Positions 1 to 5,851 of a DNA stretch of 7,861 bases are shown piece by piece; positions within the stretch are counted from its first letter, which is position 1, and every line of letters begins with the position of its first letter. The DNA comes from an uncultured bacterium. GTDB taxonomy: Bacteria > Bacillota > Clostridia > Lachnospirales > Anaerotignaceae. Position numbers and translations under genes: made by a program. The stretch is from assembly GCA_905214825.1 (NCBI GenBank), contig CAJMNV010000093.1, forward strand, positions 1 to 7,861. The letters run 5' to 3'. The notes under the pieces are model-generated. The model ran no database searches. It saw only the letters and a program-made list of their open reading frames with translations, and was not told the origin of the DNA.

Positions 1-28
1 CTGGTTTCGTGGCGTTTTGTTCTTCCAT
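1..28 (-). CDS. secE: SecE, N-terminal fragment (cut by window edge)
   Basis: Only the first nine codons lie in the window (MEEQNATKP). The call rests on position: the gene starts 32 bases after the stop of rpmG, on the same strand, and rpmG-secE-nusG is a classic conserved order in Firmicutes. SecE is the small membrane subunit of the SecYEG protein export channel. A Shine-Dalgarno-like AAAAGGA ends 10 bases before the ATG. The residues visible are too few and too variable in this family to identify the protein by themselves, so the name is an inference from synteny. Confidence 0.6.
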
Positions 29-60
29 ACAATTCACGTCCTTTTCAGATGAAACATACG

Positions 61-210
61 TTATTTTGTTTCCTTGTGGAGTGTATGTTTCTTACAGAAT
101 TTACAGTACTTTTTAATTTCCATTCTGTCAGGCATAACTTTCTTGTCTTTGGTTGTGCTGTAATTTCTCTGTTTGCACTCTGTACAAGCTAAGGTAATCC
201 TTGTTCTCAA
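61..210 (-). CDS. rpmG: 50S ribosomal protein L33 (C+ zinc-binding form)
   Basis: A 49-residue protein of the large ribosomal subunit, exactly the usual bacterial L33 length. The sequence shows the family pattern: ITLACTECK near the N-terminus, then PDRMEIKKYCKFCKKHT near the end. Two CxxC pairs (C9/C12 and C36/C39) form the zinc ribbon, so this is the zinc-containing C+ type and not the cysteine-free paralogue that Zur often controls. The start chosen is TTG at 210-208: it is preceded by GGAGGT (223-218) at a 7-base spacing and gives MRTRITLAC, as in other L33 proteins. An in-frame ATG at 225 would add five residues, but that ATG overlaps the ribosome binding site and has no site of its own. 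It is first in an operon with secE. Confidence 0.95.
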   Translation of the reverse strand: MRTRITLACTECKQRNYSTTKDKKVMPDRMEIKKYCKFCKKHTLHKETK

Positions 211-253
211 GTTGTCCACCTCCATTGTTGATGATGATTTGTTTTTTGCATAT

Positions 254-298
254 AAAAAAAAGACTTGCGTCCTTTTCTCATACAGAATACCACAAGTC
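254..298 (-). terminator. Candidate intrinsic terminator straddling the rpmG promoter
   Basis: Read on the minus strand, GACTTGTG (298-291) can pair with CGCAAGTC (269-262; eight pairs, one a G-U), and the 3' arm runs straight into eight T residues (261-254). A/T tracts outside the arms extend the stem. The 21-base loop is longer than in a typical terminator, so activity is uncertain. It would end transcripts coming from the TSCPD gene. The 5' arm lies between the -35 and -10 of the rpmG promoter, so RNA started at that promoter would lack it. Confidence 0.5.
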
Positions 299-312
299 CT
301 TTTTTCTGTCAA
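284..312 (-). promoter_or_regulatory. Sigma-A promoter of rpmG-secE
   Basis: On the minus strand TTGACA (312-307) is followed after exactly 17 bases by TATTCT (289-284), a near-consensus housekeeping promoter. Transcription should start near 277, giving a leader of about 65 bases before the rpmG TTG. The spacer contains one arm of the inverted repeat annotated at 254-298. Confidence 0.8.
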
Positions 313-363
313 CACCAAAAATACCGATATTTCACGCTTTTTCAAAAAAAAATATATTTTTGT

Positions 364-615
364 TTATTGATTTTGCAAAAATTCTTCCAAAGCCTCTGCC
401 AACTGGTCAGGACAACTTGTGCTTCTTGGCCCACAAGTAATGCCTCTCATACGTTTTGCAGCTTCTTCTGGTGTCATACCTTCTGCCAAAGCCGCCAAAC
501 CTTTATGATTACCGTCACAGCCACCCACAAAAGCAATATTTTTGATAACGCCGTCTTCTACATCAAATTCTACTTTGCTTGCACAAATACCTTTTGTATT
601 GTATGTAATATGCAT
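364..615 (-). CDS. TSCPD domain-containing small protein (TIGR03905-like)
   Basis: An 83-residue soluble protein whose C-terminal motif CGPRSTSCPDQL (residues 61-72) is the signature of the TSCPD domain. That domain also occurs at the C-terminus of B12-dependent ribonucleotide reductases, but here it stands alone; stand-alone members are widespread in anaerobes and, to my knowledge, have no assigned function. Four cysteines (C11, C33 in GGCDGNHKG, C61, C68) could bind a metal or act in redox chemistry, which is inference. The ATG at 615 is chosen because GGAGGGAG ends just upstream; an in-frame ATG at 630 would read through that site. It lies 79 bases after the zinc permease gene on the same strand, so it may be co-transcribed with it or use the weak promoter at 661-689. 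Confidence 0.85.
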   Translation of the reverse strand: MHITYNTKGICASKVEFDVEDGVIKNIAFVGGCDGNHKGLAALAEGMTPEEAAKRMRGITCGPRSTSCPDQLAEALEEFLQNQ

Positions 616-660
616 TATCTCTCCCTCCAAACATTCTTCAAAATATCATCAGTAACAGAC

Positions 661-689
661 AGCATATCACATTTTTTTTCATACTGCAA
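661..689 (-). promoter_or_regulatory. Possible weak promoter of the TSCPD gene
   Basis: On the minus strand TTGCAG (689-684) and TATGCT (666-661) are separated by 17 bases, and TGA directly before the second hexamer makes it an extended -10. Both hexamers deviate from consensus, so this is tentative. The position between the permease stop and the TSCPD start would suit an internal promoter. Confidence 0.3.
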
Positions 690-694
690 CCATA

Positions 695-1531
695 TTATTT
701 CTGTCTTTTTCCAATAAAATATGTCACAGCAAACACAGCGGCTGCTGTCAATACCATCGTTGCCCCTGCTGAGGTATCTTGATAATAAGAAAGCCCCAAA
801 CCGCATAATGCAGAAAACAACCCAATACCCGTTGTCACAAAATGATAACTCCTTGCTGTATTTGTAACATTGCGTGCTGCTGCTGCCGGCAATATCAACA
901 ACGCATTGATCATCAATATCCCAATCGCCCGCACAGCCACCATCACAGACACAGCCACCATCACCACAAATATATTTTCCAAAAGCACTACATGTACCCC
1001 ACGGCTTGCCGCCAAAGAACGATTGATGCTCAATAACAATATTCGGTTATACAACAACGCCCAAATCACATACACCACAACCAGCACAATCGTCAACACA
1101 ACCAAATCCTGCCTCTGTATGGTCAAAATATCTCCCACCAAATAAGCAGAATATTTTGAAAAACCACCATTTCCTGATAATATCACAATACCCAATGCCA
1201 TTGCCGCCGATGCAAACACACCAATAATCGTATCAGAAGATGCCATATTTGCACCTTTTACCTTTGTAATCATCAACCCCAGCAATATCCCAAAACACAC
1301 CATAGAGACCAATGGATTTTGTAATCCCAAAAGCACACCCAGCCCAACGCCCGTAAATGCACTATGTCCCAATGCATCGGAAAAAAACGCCATTTTGTTA
1401 TTGACTGCCATTGTCCCCAGCAATGCAAATAAAGGTGCAATCAGCAATGTCGCCAAAAAAGCATTTTTCATAAAATCATATTGAAACATGGAAAACGGCA
1501 AACGTTCCAAAAAACCATATATCATTTCCAT
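695..1531 (-). CDS. znuB: Metal (zinc-type) ABC transporter permease
   Basis: A 278-residue integral membrane protein of the ABC-3 permease family (ZnuB/TroC/MntB), forming the membrane channel of the importer. Family landmarks are visible: MAFFSDALGHSAFTGVGLG at 47-65, YLVGDILTI at 130-138, and RAIGILMINALLILPAAAAR at 201-220, with hydrophobic segments spread along the whole length (first near residues 23-43). The ATG at 1531 has AAGGAGG seven bases upstream. This start overlaps the last 10 bases of the ATPase gene, which indicates translational coupling. It is the third gene of the znuA-like/ATPase/permease operon. Zinc is preferred over manganese because of the ligands in the binding protein, not because of anything in this sequence. 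Confidence 0.93.
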   Translation of the reverse strand: MEMIYGFLERLPFSMFQYDFMKNAFLATLLIAPLFALLGTMAVNNKMAFFSDALGHSAFTGVGLGVLLGLQNPLVSMVCFGILLGLMITKVKGANMASSDTIIGVFASAAMALGIVILSGNGGFSKYSAYLVGDILTIQRQDLVVLTIVLVVVYVIWALLYNRILLLSINRSLAASRGVHVVLLENIFVVMVAVSVMVAVRAIGILMINALLILPAAAARNVTNTARSYHFVTTGIGLFSALCGLGLSYYQDTSAGATMVLTAAAVFAVTYFIGKRQK

Positions 1532-2277
1532 GCTGCCGCCTCCTTATTGCCATACCCAAACACCGTTTGAAATGCTTTTGTTTGGTATACATTTTCTGCA
1601 TCACCTTGTGCAATAATGGTTTTATCCAACAAAACCACTTTGTCTGCATATTGTCGTATCAATTCCAAATCATGAGAAACCAACAATATCGCCATATGAT
1701 ATTTGTCACGCAATTCTGTCACTCTGCGATAAAATAAATCCATACCCACAGCATCTACACCAGAAACCGGTTCGTCCAATATCAACAAATCCGGCACAGG
1801 ATTTGTCGCCAATGCCAAAAGCACACGTTGTAATTCCCCACCACTAAGTGTACCCAATTTTTTATGCCACAAATACCCACACTGCATTTCTTCCAGCATA
1901 TTTTTGATTTCTATTTTTTCTTTTTTACATATTTTCCACCACACAGGCATGTTCCCTTTTGCTGCCGCCAAAAAATCCGCAACACTTACGGGTGTGGAAC
2001 GGTCAAAATCCATATATTGTGGCACATATCCAATTTTGGGTTTTGCAATATCATTGCCATGATAATCTTTGTATTGTATAGACCCTTGATATGTGCGTTC
2101 ACCCAATATGGATTTTATCAATGTTGTTTTACCTGCACCATTTTTGCCAATCAGTGCTGTCAATTCTCCACAATGTAATTGTAGCTGTATATGGTTCAAT
2201 AATATATCTTTTCCACTTGTCACATGCACATCTTGTAATGTCACACTACATAAACCACAACAATTATGATTTTGCAT
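1522..2277 (-). CDS. znuC: Metal (zinc-type) ABC transporter ATP-binding protein
   Basis: A 251-residue cytoplasmic ATPase that powers metal import, of normal length for ZnuC/AdcC-type subunits. All ABC motifs are present: Walker A GKNGAGKT (44-51), Q-loop Q87, signature LSGGE (144-148), Walker B LLILDEP (164-170) and H-loop H202. The start at 2277 is chosen because AAGGA lies five bases upstream and it leaves a 19-base gap to the upstream gene; an ATG at 2313 would add 12 residues and overlap the end of the binding-protein gene. The N-terminus contains a cysteine-rich stretch (C6, C7, C10) of unknown meaning. It sits between the binding protein and the permease, and its stop TGA overlaps the permease start. 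Confidence 0.94.
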   Translation of the reverse strand: MQNHNCCGLCSVTLQDVHVTSGKDILLNHIQLQLHCGELTALIGKNGAGKTTLIKSILGERTYQGSIQYKDYHGNDIAKPKIGYVPQYMDFDRSTPVSVADFLAAAKGNMPVWWKICKKEKIEIKNMLEEMQCGYLWHKKLGTLSGGELQRVLLALATNPVPDLLILDEPVSGVDAVGMDLFYRRVTELRDKYHMAILLVSHDLELIRQYADKVVLLDKTIIAQGDAENVYQTKAFQTVFGYGNKEAAAWK

Positions 2278-2296
2278 CAAATTCCTTCTTTCTTTT

Positions 2297-3223
2297 TCAT
2301 TCAGACAAGGCATCTGTTAAAATTTCCAAATTTTTCTTCATACCCAAACAATAAGCCTCTTTGTCCATGGCACCAGCAGTCAAAGGGTCTAACAGCAATA
2401 TTTGACTTTCTCCATTTTTATCTGTTTCTTTTGCCAACATCTCCGCATATTTTTTACCTGTATCATCTGCTACCAAAAACAATGTAATATTTTCTTTTTC
2501 GATTATTTCTGCCACTTCTGCCAATTCTTTTGCAGAAGGTTCTTCGTTTTCATCTGTGTCTATAGCCACGCCCACTTCCATCACACACACATTTGCCAAA
2601 TAGTCAAATCCTTCATGAAATATTGCAACTTTTGTGCCTTCTGCGGCTGTCAAATCCACAGCGTCTTGCAAAACTTCTGTCATACTTTCTGCAAATTTTT
2701 GTGTATTTTCTTGATATTGTGCGGCATGTACAGGGTCTGCCTGCATCAATGCATCTCTTATGGCTTCTGTTTGTTTGACTGCATTTGCAGGGTCTAACCA
2801 AATATGTGGATTGTCTTCTGGCTCTTCTGATTCTTCGTCATCATGTGTATGCCCTGTTGTCACCAAAATATTTGTCCCCTTAGAAGTATCCCCAATATAC
2901 AACTCTGGATACTGTGCAATCGCATCATCTAAAAAACTTTCCATACCCAAACCATTCACCAATAACACATCAGCCGTTTCCAACAATTTCATATCAGCTG
3001 TTGTCAATTCATAGTCATGTAAACAACCTGTTTGTGGCTGTGCCATATTTTTCACTGTTACACCTTCCACACCATCTGTCACATTCAACGCCAACACATA
3101 CACAGGGTAAAAACTAGTCACTATCGTCATACCATCGTTTGCAGTTTCTGTATTGTATTTCTGCCCACCACACCCTGTCAACAAAAAAAATGTACTCAAA
3201 CAAATCGCCAATGCTTTTTTCAT
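2297..3223 (-). CDS. znuA: Zinc ABC transporter substrate-binding lipoprotein
   Basis: A 308-residue extracellular lipoprotein of the cluster A-I metal-binding family (ZnuA/AdcA/TroA). The signal sequence starts MKKALAICLS and ends in a lipobox LTGC, so C18 should be lipidated and hold the protein on the membrane outer face. Likely metal ligands are H69 (in GCLHDYEL), H140 (in DNPHIWLDP), H203 (in FHEGFDYL) and D280. The third ligand being histidine rather than glutamate is the pattern of zinc rather than manganese binders. A short His/acidic loop (GHTHDDEESEEPEDNPH, 124-140) is also typical of zinc proteins. AAAGGAG lies about 10 bases before the ATG. It is the first gene of the operon, behind a strong promoter with an operator-like inverted repeat. 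Confidence 0.93.
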   Translation of the reverse strand: MKKALAICLSTFFLLTGCGGQKYNTETANDGMTIVTSFYPVYVLALNVTDGVEGVTVKNMAQPQTGCLHDYELTTADMKLLETADVLLVNGLGMESFLDDAIAQYPELYIGDTSKGTNILVTTGHTHDDEESEEPEDNPHIWLDPANAVKQTEAIRDALMQADPVHAAQYQENTQKFAESMTEVLQDAVDLTAAEGTKVAIFHEGFDYLANVCVMEVGVAIDTDENEEPSAKELAEVAEIIEKENITLFLVADDTGKKYAEMLAKETDKNGESQILLLDPLTAGAMDKEAYCLGMKKNLEILTDALSE

Positions 3224-3264
3224 ATTTCCAAATCTCCTTTGTATTTTTCTCCCTCATAAATGCA

Positions 3265-3283
3265 AATCATTTGCAAAATGATT
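3265..3283 (+). promoter_or_regulatory. Probable Zur/Fur-family operator
   Basis: AATCATTT (3265-3272) and AAATGATT (3276-3283) form a perfect 8-base inverted repeat around a 3-base centre. Including one flanking base each side, the 21-base site shares its outer AAATC...GATT arms with the Bacillus subtilis Zur box as I remember it, but the inner positions differ. It overlaps the -10 and start point of the zinc importer promoter, so a zinc-bound repressor would block transcription. The regulator gene is not in this window; another metalloregulator of the Fur family is the main alternative. Confidence 0.65.
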
Positions 3284-3309
3284 GTATGTCCATTTTTTTC
3301 TCTTGTCAA
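3281..3309 (-). promoter_or_regulatory. Sigma-A promoter of the zinc importer operon
   Basis: On the minus strand TTGACA (3309-3304) and TACAAT (3286-3281) are separated by 17 bases, a near-perfect housekeeping promoter. Transcription should begin near 3274, leaving a leader of about 50 bases. The -10 and predicted start point are covered by the inverted repeat at 3265-3283, the expected arrangement for repression. Confidence 0.82.
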
Positions 3310-3341
3310 GGCGTTTTTTTATGGTATCATAACAGTATAAT
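3303..3341 (+). promoter_or_regulatory. Candidate promoter region of the gamma-carbonic anhydrase gene
   Basis: Two overlapping readings are possible. TTGTCA (3303-3308) with TATCAT (3325-3330) at 16 bases gives both hexamers; a perfect TATAAT (3336-3341) lacks a good -35 at the usual distance. In the first reading the -35 shares its bases with the -35 of the divergent zinc operon, because TTGTCAA read on the other strand is TTGACAA. Confidence 0.5.
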
Positions 3342-3367
3342 AAAATTGATTTTGAGAGGATTTTGCT

Positions 3368-3907
3368 ATGATACGAAAATTCAAACAATATACCCCTGTT
3401 GTACCCGACTCTTGCTATATTTTTCCAACTGCCACCATCATTGGTAATGTAACAATGGGCGAAAATATCATCGCATATCCAGGTGTTGTCATTCGTGCAG
3501 AGCATCAGTCTATCACCATTGGCAACAACACCAATTTTCAAGAAAATAGTACTGTACATATTGAAGTTGGTTATGATGTGCATATTGGTAGTGGTGTCAC
3601 TGTTGGGCATAACGCCATTGTACATGCCTGCACAATCGAAGATCATGTATTGATTGGTATGGGTGCTATCATACAAGATGGTGTTGTTATTGGCGAAAAT
3701 AGCTTTATTGGTGCTGGTGCATTGATTCGTCGTGGTATGATTATACCACCCAATAGCATGGTCTATGGATTCCCCGCAAAAATTGTGCGTCCCATCACAC
3801 CAGCAGAATATCATGAAATTCGTCTATCTGCGGAAGAATATCAAGTTGCAAGACAAGAATTTCAGAAACAAGATCATAAAAACCTCAAAGACCCATTAAA
3901 TCCATAG
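3368..3907 (+). CDS. Gamma-carbonic anhydrase family protein (left-handed beta-helix)
   Basis: A 179-residue cytoplasmic protein built of hexapeptide repeats (such as IIGNVT, VIGENS, FIGAGA) that form a left-handed beta-helix, of YrdA/PaaY-like length. The three histidines that bind the metal between subunits of gamma-class carbonic anhydrases are present: H64 (in STVHIE), H81 (in TVGHNA) and H86 (in IVHACT). R43 and Q58 match the conserved arginine and glutamine; the aspartate usual after the arginine region appears as E45. Members hydrate CO2 or, in some cases, act as thioesterase-like or inactive proteins, so activity is not assured. AGAGGA lies seven bases before the ATG. It is divergent from the zinc importer, sharing a 144-base intergenic region that contains the putative zinc operator. 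Confidence 0.9.
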   Translation: MIRKFKQYTPVVPDSCYIFPTATIIGNVTMGENIIAYPGVVIRAEHQSITIGNNTNFQENSTVHIEVGYDVHIGSGVTVGHNAIVHACTIEDHVLIGMGAIIQDGVVIGENSFIGAGALIRRGMIIPPNSMVYGFPAKIVRPITPAEYHEIRLSAEEYQVARQEFQKQDHKNLKDPLNP

Positions 3908-4004
3908 GTTTTGCGAACGCTTGATTTTCTGCCATTTTTTACTTTTGCTTAAAAATTGTACAAAATTTAATAACAAAATTTATGAGAAATTTCTGAAATT
4001 TACC

Positions 4005-4033
4005 TTGCATATCGGCAACTTTTGATATAAAAT
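4005..4033 (+). promoter_or_regulatory. Candidate promoter of the ferredoxin gene
   Basis: TTGCAT (4005-4010) and TAAAAT (4028-4033) are separated by 17 bases, with transcription predicted near 4040, about 27 bases before the start codon. A 10-base palindrome AGAAATTTCT (3985-3994) lies just upstream but may be chance in such A/T-rich sequence. Confidence 0.5.
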
Positions 4034-4066
4034 AGGCTTGTACAATGATAAAGGAGGTGTTTTCCA

Positions 4067-4237
4067 ATGGCTCATATGATCGGTCCCGAATGTATCGGTT
4101 GTGGTGCTTGTGCTGGCGAATGTCCTACAGGCTGTATCCACGAAGCTGGCGGTGTTTATGAAATTACAGCTGCTGAATGTGTCGATTGTGGTACATGCGT
4201 TGGCGTTTGTCCTACAGGCGCAATCAAAGCTGAATAA
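4067..4237 (+). CDS. 2[4Fe-4S] clostridial-type ferredoxin
   Basis: A 56-residue electron carrier, the standard size for clostridial ferredoxins. Two cluster-binding motifs CxxCxxCxxxCP are complete: C9, C12, C15, C19 and C38, C41, C44, C48. An additional cysteine, C23, follows the first motif (CPTGC) where most relatives have another residue. The two halves are clearly related: the 12 bases TGTCCTACAGGC occur identically at 4121-4132 and 4208-4219, both coding CPTG, reflecting the internal duplication of the family. AAAGGAGGTG lies 7-10 bases before the ATG at 4067. The gene is monocistronic, ending just before a strong terminator. It would serve low-potential electron transfer to enzymes such as hydrogenase or pyruvate:ferredoxin oxidoreductase, but no partner is adjacent. 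Confidence 0.95.
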   Translation: MAHMIGPECIGCGACAGECPTGCIHEAGGVYEITAAECVDCGTCVGVCPTGAIKAE

Positions 4238-4243
4238 TTTACG

Positions 4244-4273
4244 AAAAAAAGTGAGTAAATACTCACTTTTTTT
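4244..4273 (+). terminator. Bidirectional intrinsic terminator between ferredoxin and anti-sigma genes
   Basis: Seven A residues (4244-4250), GTGAGTA (4251-4257), a two-base centre, TACTCAC (4260-4266) and seven T residues form a symmetrical hairpin with a U tract in either direction. It lies 6 bases after the ferredoxin stop and 18 bases after the convergent anti-sigma gene, so it probably ends both. Confidence 0.9.
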
Positions 4274-4291
4274 ATTTTGATTTTTTTACTT

Positions 4292-5194
4292 TTATTTGTT
4301 TACCACAATTTCAAATTCTGGACTTCCTGCGGCTCCTGCTGCAATTTCATATTTTTGGAACACAATCACTGGATTTCCTGTTGCATTGATATAAAAATTC
4401 GTATCATCTGTAACACCGGTAAATCCCCCCATACTTTCATTAAAATACAATCCACTCTTATCTGCTGCAATCTGTTGTTTGATACTTTTGTTCACCATTT
4501 CGATATAGCCATCGCCCAATATATCTTGTAAAGTCATTTCTGCATTCTCTTTCAAATTGATATTATAATATTCTTGCACAATCTGTCCTGCATTCCAATT
4601 TTGATATCCTGTCAACACAAAAGATACGATATCTTCTGTTTCTGACTTCACTTCATAATCCACATCTGCTTTTATATTTTTTGCTTGAAATTCTTCTTCT
4701 GTACCACCTGTTGCAATAAATGCTTCTTTGTACTCTGCAATAGACTGTGTTGCTTCTGCCTCATACTCTGCCACAATTTTCAATATTGCCTCATTCACTT
4801 CTTTTGTATATCCATCTTTTTGTGTATCTATCTGCGGAATATTTGTTTGTATGGTTTTTTCACCATCTGACCATTCATAATCCCGAAATGTCAACACTTT
4901 TGAAATACCACCCAATATTGGATTTTGCTCCATATCTTTTGCAAAAGTTGGGCTGATATTTAATCCTCCTGTAAATGTAAATATACCACAAGCTACTGCA
5001 ATACCTGTTACCTTTTTCCAATGTTGTTTCATATAAATCATCTTCTCTTTGATATTATATTTTTGTTTTATTTCTTTTTTTATGGTTTGTTCAATCGCTT
5101 GTTTCACCAAAAAATCCAATTCTTTTGGCACTTTTACATCATCATATACACACTTTGACTTTCTAATTTGTTCTTTGGTTACTTCCTTTTTCAT
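4292..5194 (-). CDS. RsiV-like membrane anti-sigma factor (DUF3298 family)
   Basis: A 300-residue single-pass membrane protein. Residues 1-60 are charged and cytoplasmic, with VPKELDFLVKQAI (22-34) resembling the sigma-binding region of RsiV-type proteins. One hydrophobic segment follows (about 62-80, VTGIAVACGIFTFTGG). The remaining 220 residues are extracytoplasmic, with the DUF4163/DUF3298 pattern ending in GNPVIVFQKYEIAAGAAGSPEFEI (273-296). In Bacillus subtilis RsiV holds SigV inactive and is cleaved after binding lysozyme; a similar role here is inference. GGGGGAG lies four bases before the ATG at 5194. The start lies inside the sigma gene by 32 bases, the usual overlap for a co-translated pair. 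The gene looks intact although its partner does not. Confidence 0.85.
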   Translation of the reverse strand: MKKEVTKEQIRKSKCVYDDVKVPKELDFLVKQAIEQTIKKEIKQKYNIKEKMIYMKQHWKKVTGIAVACGIFTFTGGLNISPTFAKDMEQNPILGGISKVLTFRDYEWSDGEKTIQTNIPQIDTQKDGYTKEVNEAILKIVAEYEAEATQSIAEYKEAFIATGGTEEEFQAKNIKADVDYEVKSETEDIVSFVLTGYQNWNAGQIVQEYYNINLKENAEMTLQDILGDGYIEMVNKSIKQQIAADKSGLYFNESMGGFTGVTDDTNFYINATGNPVIVFQKYEIAAGAAGSPEFEIVVNK

Positions 5195-5693
5195 ATTTCT
5201 CCCCCTTCTGCTTTATGCGTTCCTTTATTTTGTCCAAACCTGTATACAGCCGATATTTCACCTGACTCAAATGCAATGCTGTGATTTTTGCAATTTCCGA
5301 CAGCTCCATATCTTCATAAAACCGTAACAATAAAACCGTTTTCCATTCTTCTGGTAATGTCATAATGATATGATATATTTCTGTTTCTTCTTTTCATTGT
5401 TCCACTTTTGTATCAGGAATGACATGCCATACTTCATCTTCCCACAGCAATTCTTTTTCTGTCTTTTTCAAATATTGCAAACTTTCATTCACCAATATTC
5501 GATAAAACCATGTTTTGATATGTGCCACTTGTCGAATATCTTACCAATGTTCCAATGCCTTCACCGTTGCATTTTGTACAATATCCAACGCCGCCTCTTT
5601 TTGATGCACATAGGAATATGCCAGACGATAAAATTTGTCTTGATTTTCCAAAATGTACGATATCACAATCGTTTTTTTATCTTGGTTCATCAT
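5163..5693 (-). pseudogene. ECF RNA polymerase sigma factor, interrupted by two stop codons
   Basis: One frame runs for 176 codons from ATG 5693 to TAG 5163, a normal ECF sigma length, but codon 51 is TAA (5543-5541) and codon 100 is TGA (5396-5394). Conserved parts are recognisable on all sides of the stops: ALDIVQNATVKALE (35-48) and KTWFYRILVNESLQYLKK (60-77) of region 2, and LPEEWKTVLLLRFYEDMELSEIAKI (113-137) plus LSQVKYRLYTGL of region 4. No frameshift is present; each stop could come from a single base change, for example CAA or CGA. The ribosome binding site GAGGTG is about 13-15 bases from the ATG, rather far. Region 4 alone could still be translated from ATG 5363. It precedes and overlaps an intact RsiV-like anti-sigma gene, so it was probably a SigV-type envelope-stress sigma factor. 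Confidence 0.85.
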
Positions 5694-5730
5694 CTGAAAA
5701 AATTTTCACCTCATTTCTCACTTTACTATA

Positions 5731-5757
5731 TAGATACTTTTCTCACACCAAAAGTCT
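5731..5757 (-). promoter_or_regulatory. Possible ECF-type autoregulatory promoter
   Basis: Upstream of the sigma gene the minus strand reads AGACTTTT (5757-5750) and, 12 bases later, GTATCTA (5737-5731). The spacing and the T-run after the AAC-like core resemble promoters recognised by ECF sigma factors, which often control their own genes. The match is loose. A sigma-A style TATAGT (5730-5725) overlaps but has no good -35. Confidence 0.3.
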
Positions 5758-5788
5758 AAAAATCCCAAATTTTTTTATTTTTTCGCAT

Positions 5789-5819
5789 AAAAAAACCCCG
5801 AAAGGAAAACCTTTCGGGG
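5789..5819 (-). terminator. Intrinsic terminator of the glutamate dehydrogenase gene
   Basis: On the minus strand CCCCGAAAGG, a TTTT loop and CCTTTCGGGG (arms 5819-5810 and 5805-5796) form a perfect 10-base-pair stem followed by seven T residues (5795-5789). It begins 32 bases after the gdh stop codon. Confidence 0.95.
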
Positions 5820-5851
5820 AATATTTTTTGTTACACTATACAATTTGGAAA

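Noticed and set aside
345..361. An A/T-only palindrome just after the TSCPD stop as a terminator
   Set aside because: The possible stem contains no G-C pairs and would be very unstable; the hairpin at 254-298 is a better candidate.
265..717. A 150-codon + strand frame over the TSCPD gene
   Set aside because: It is antisense to the TSCPD gene and crosses the rpmG promoter region; the peptide is Cys/Phe/His-rich with no family resemblance.
3254..3814. A 186-codon minus-strand frame opposite the carbonic anhydrase gene
   Set aside because: It is antisense to a well-supported gene, low in complexity (Asn/Thr/Ile/Cys-rich), and ends over the zinc promoter.
3911..3925. A small inverted repeat after the carbonic anhydrase stop as a terminator
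   Set aside because: Only GCG/CGC pairs around two bases, too short to be supported, and the following T run is broken.
5163..5693. Stop-codon reassignment or selenocysteine as explanation for the interrupted sigma gene
   Set aside because: TAA and TGA both end other intact genes in the window, no SECIS-like structure is evident after the TGA, and cysteine or selenocysteine is not expected at that place in ECF sigma factors.
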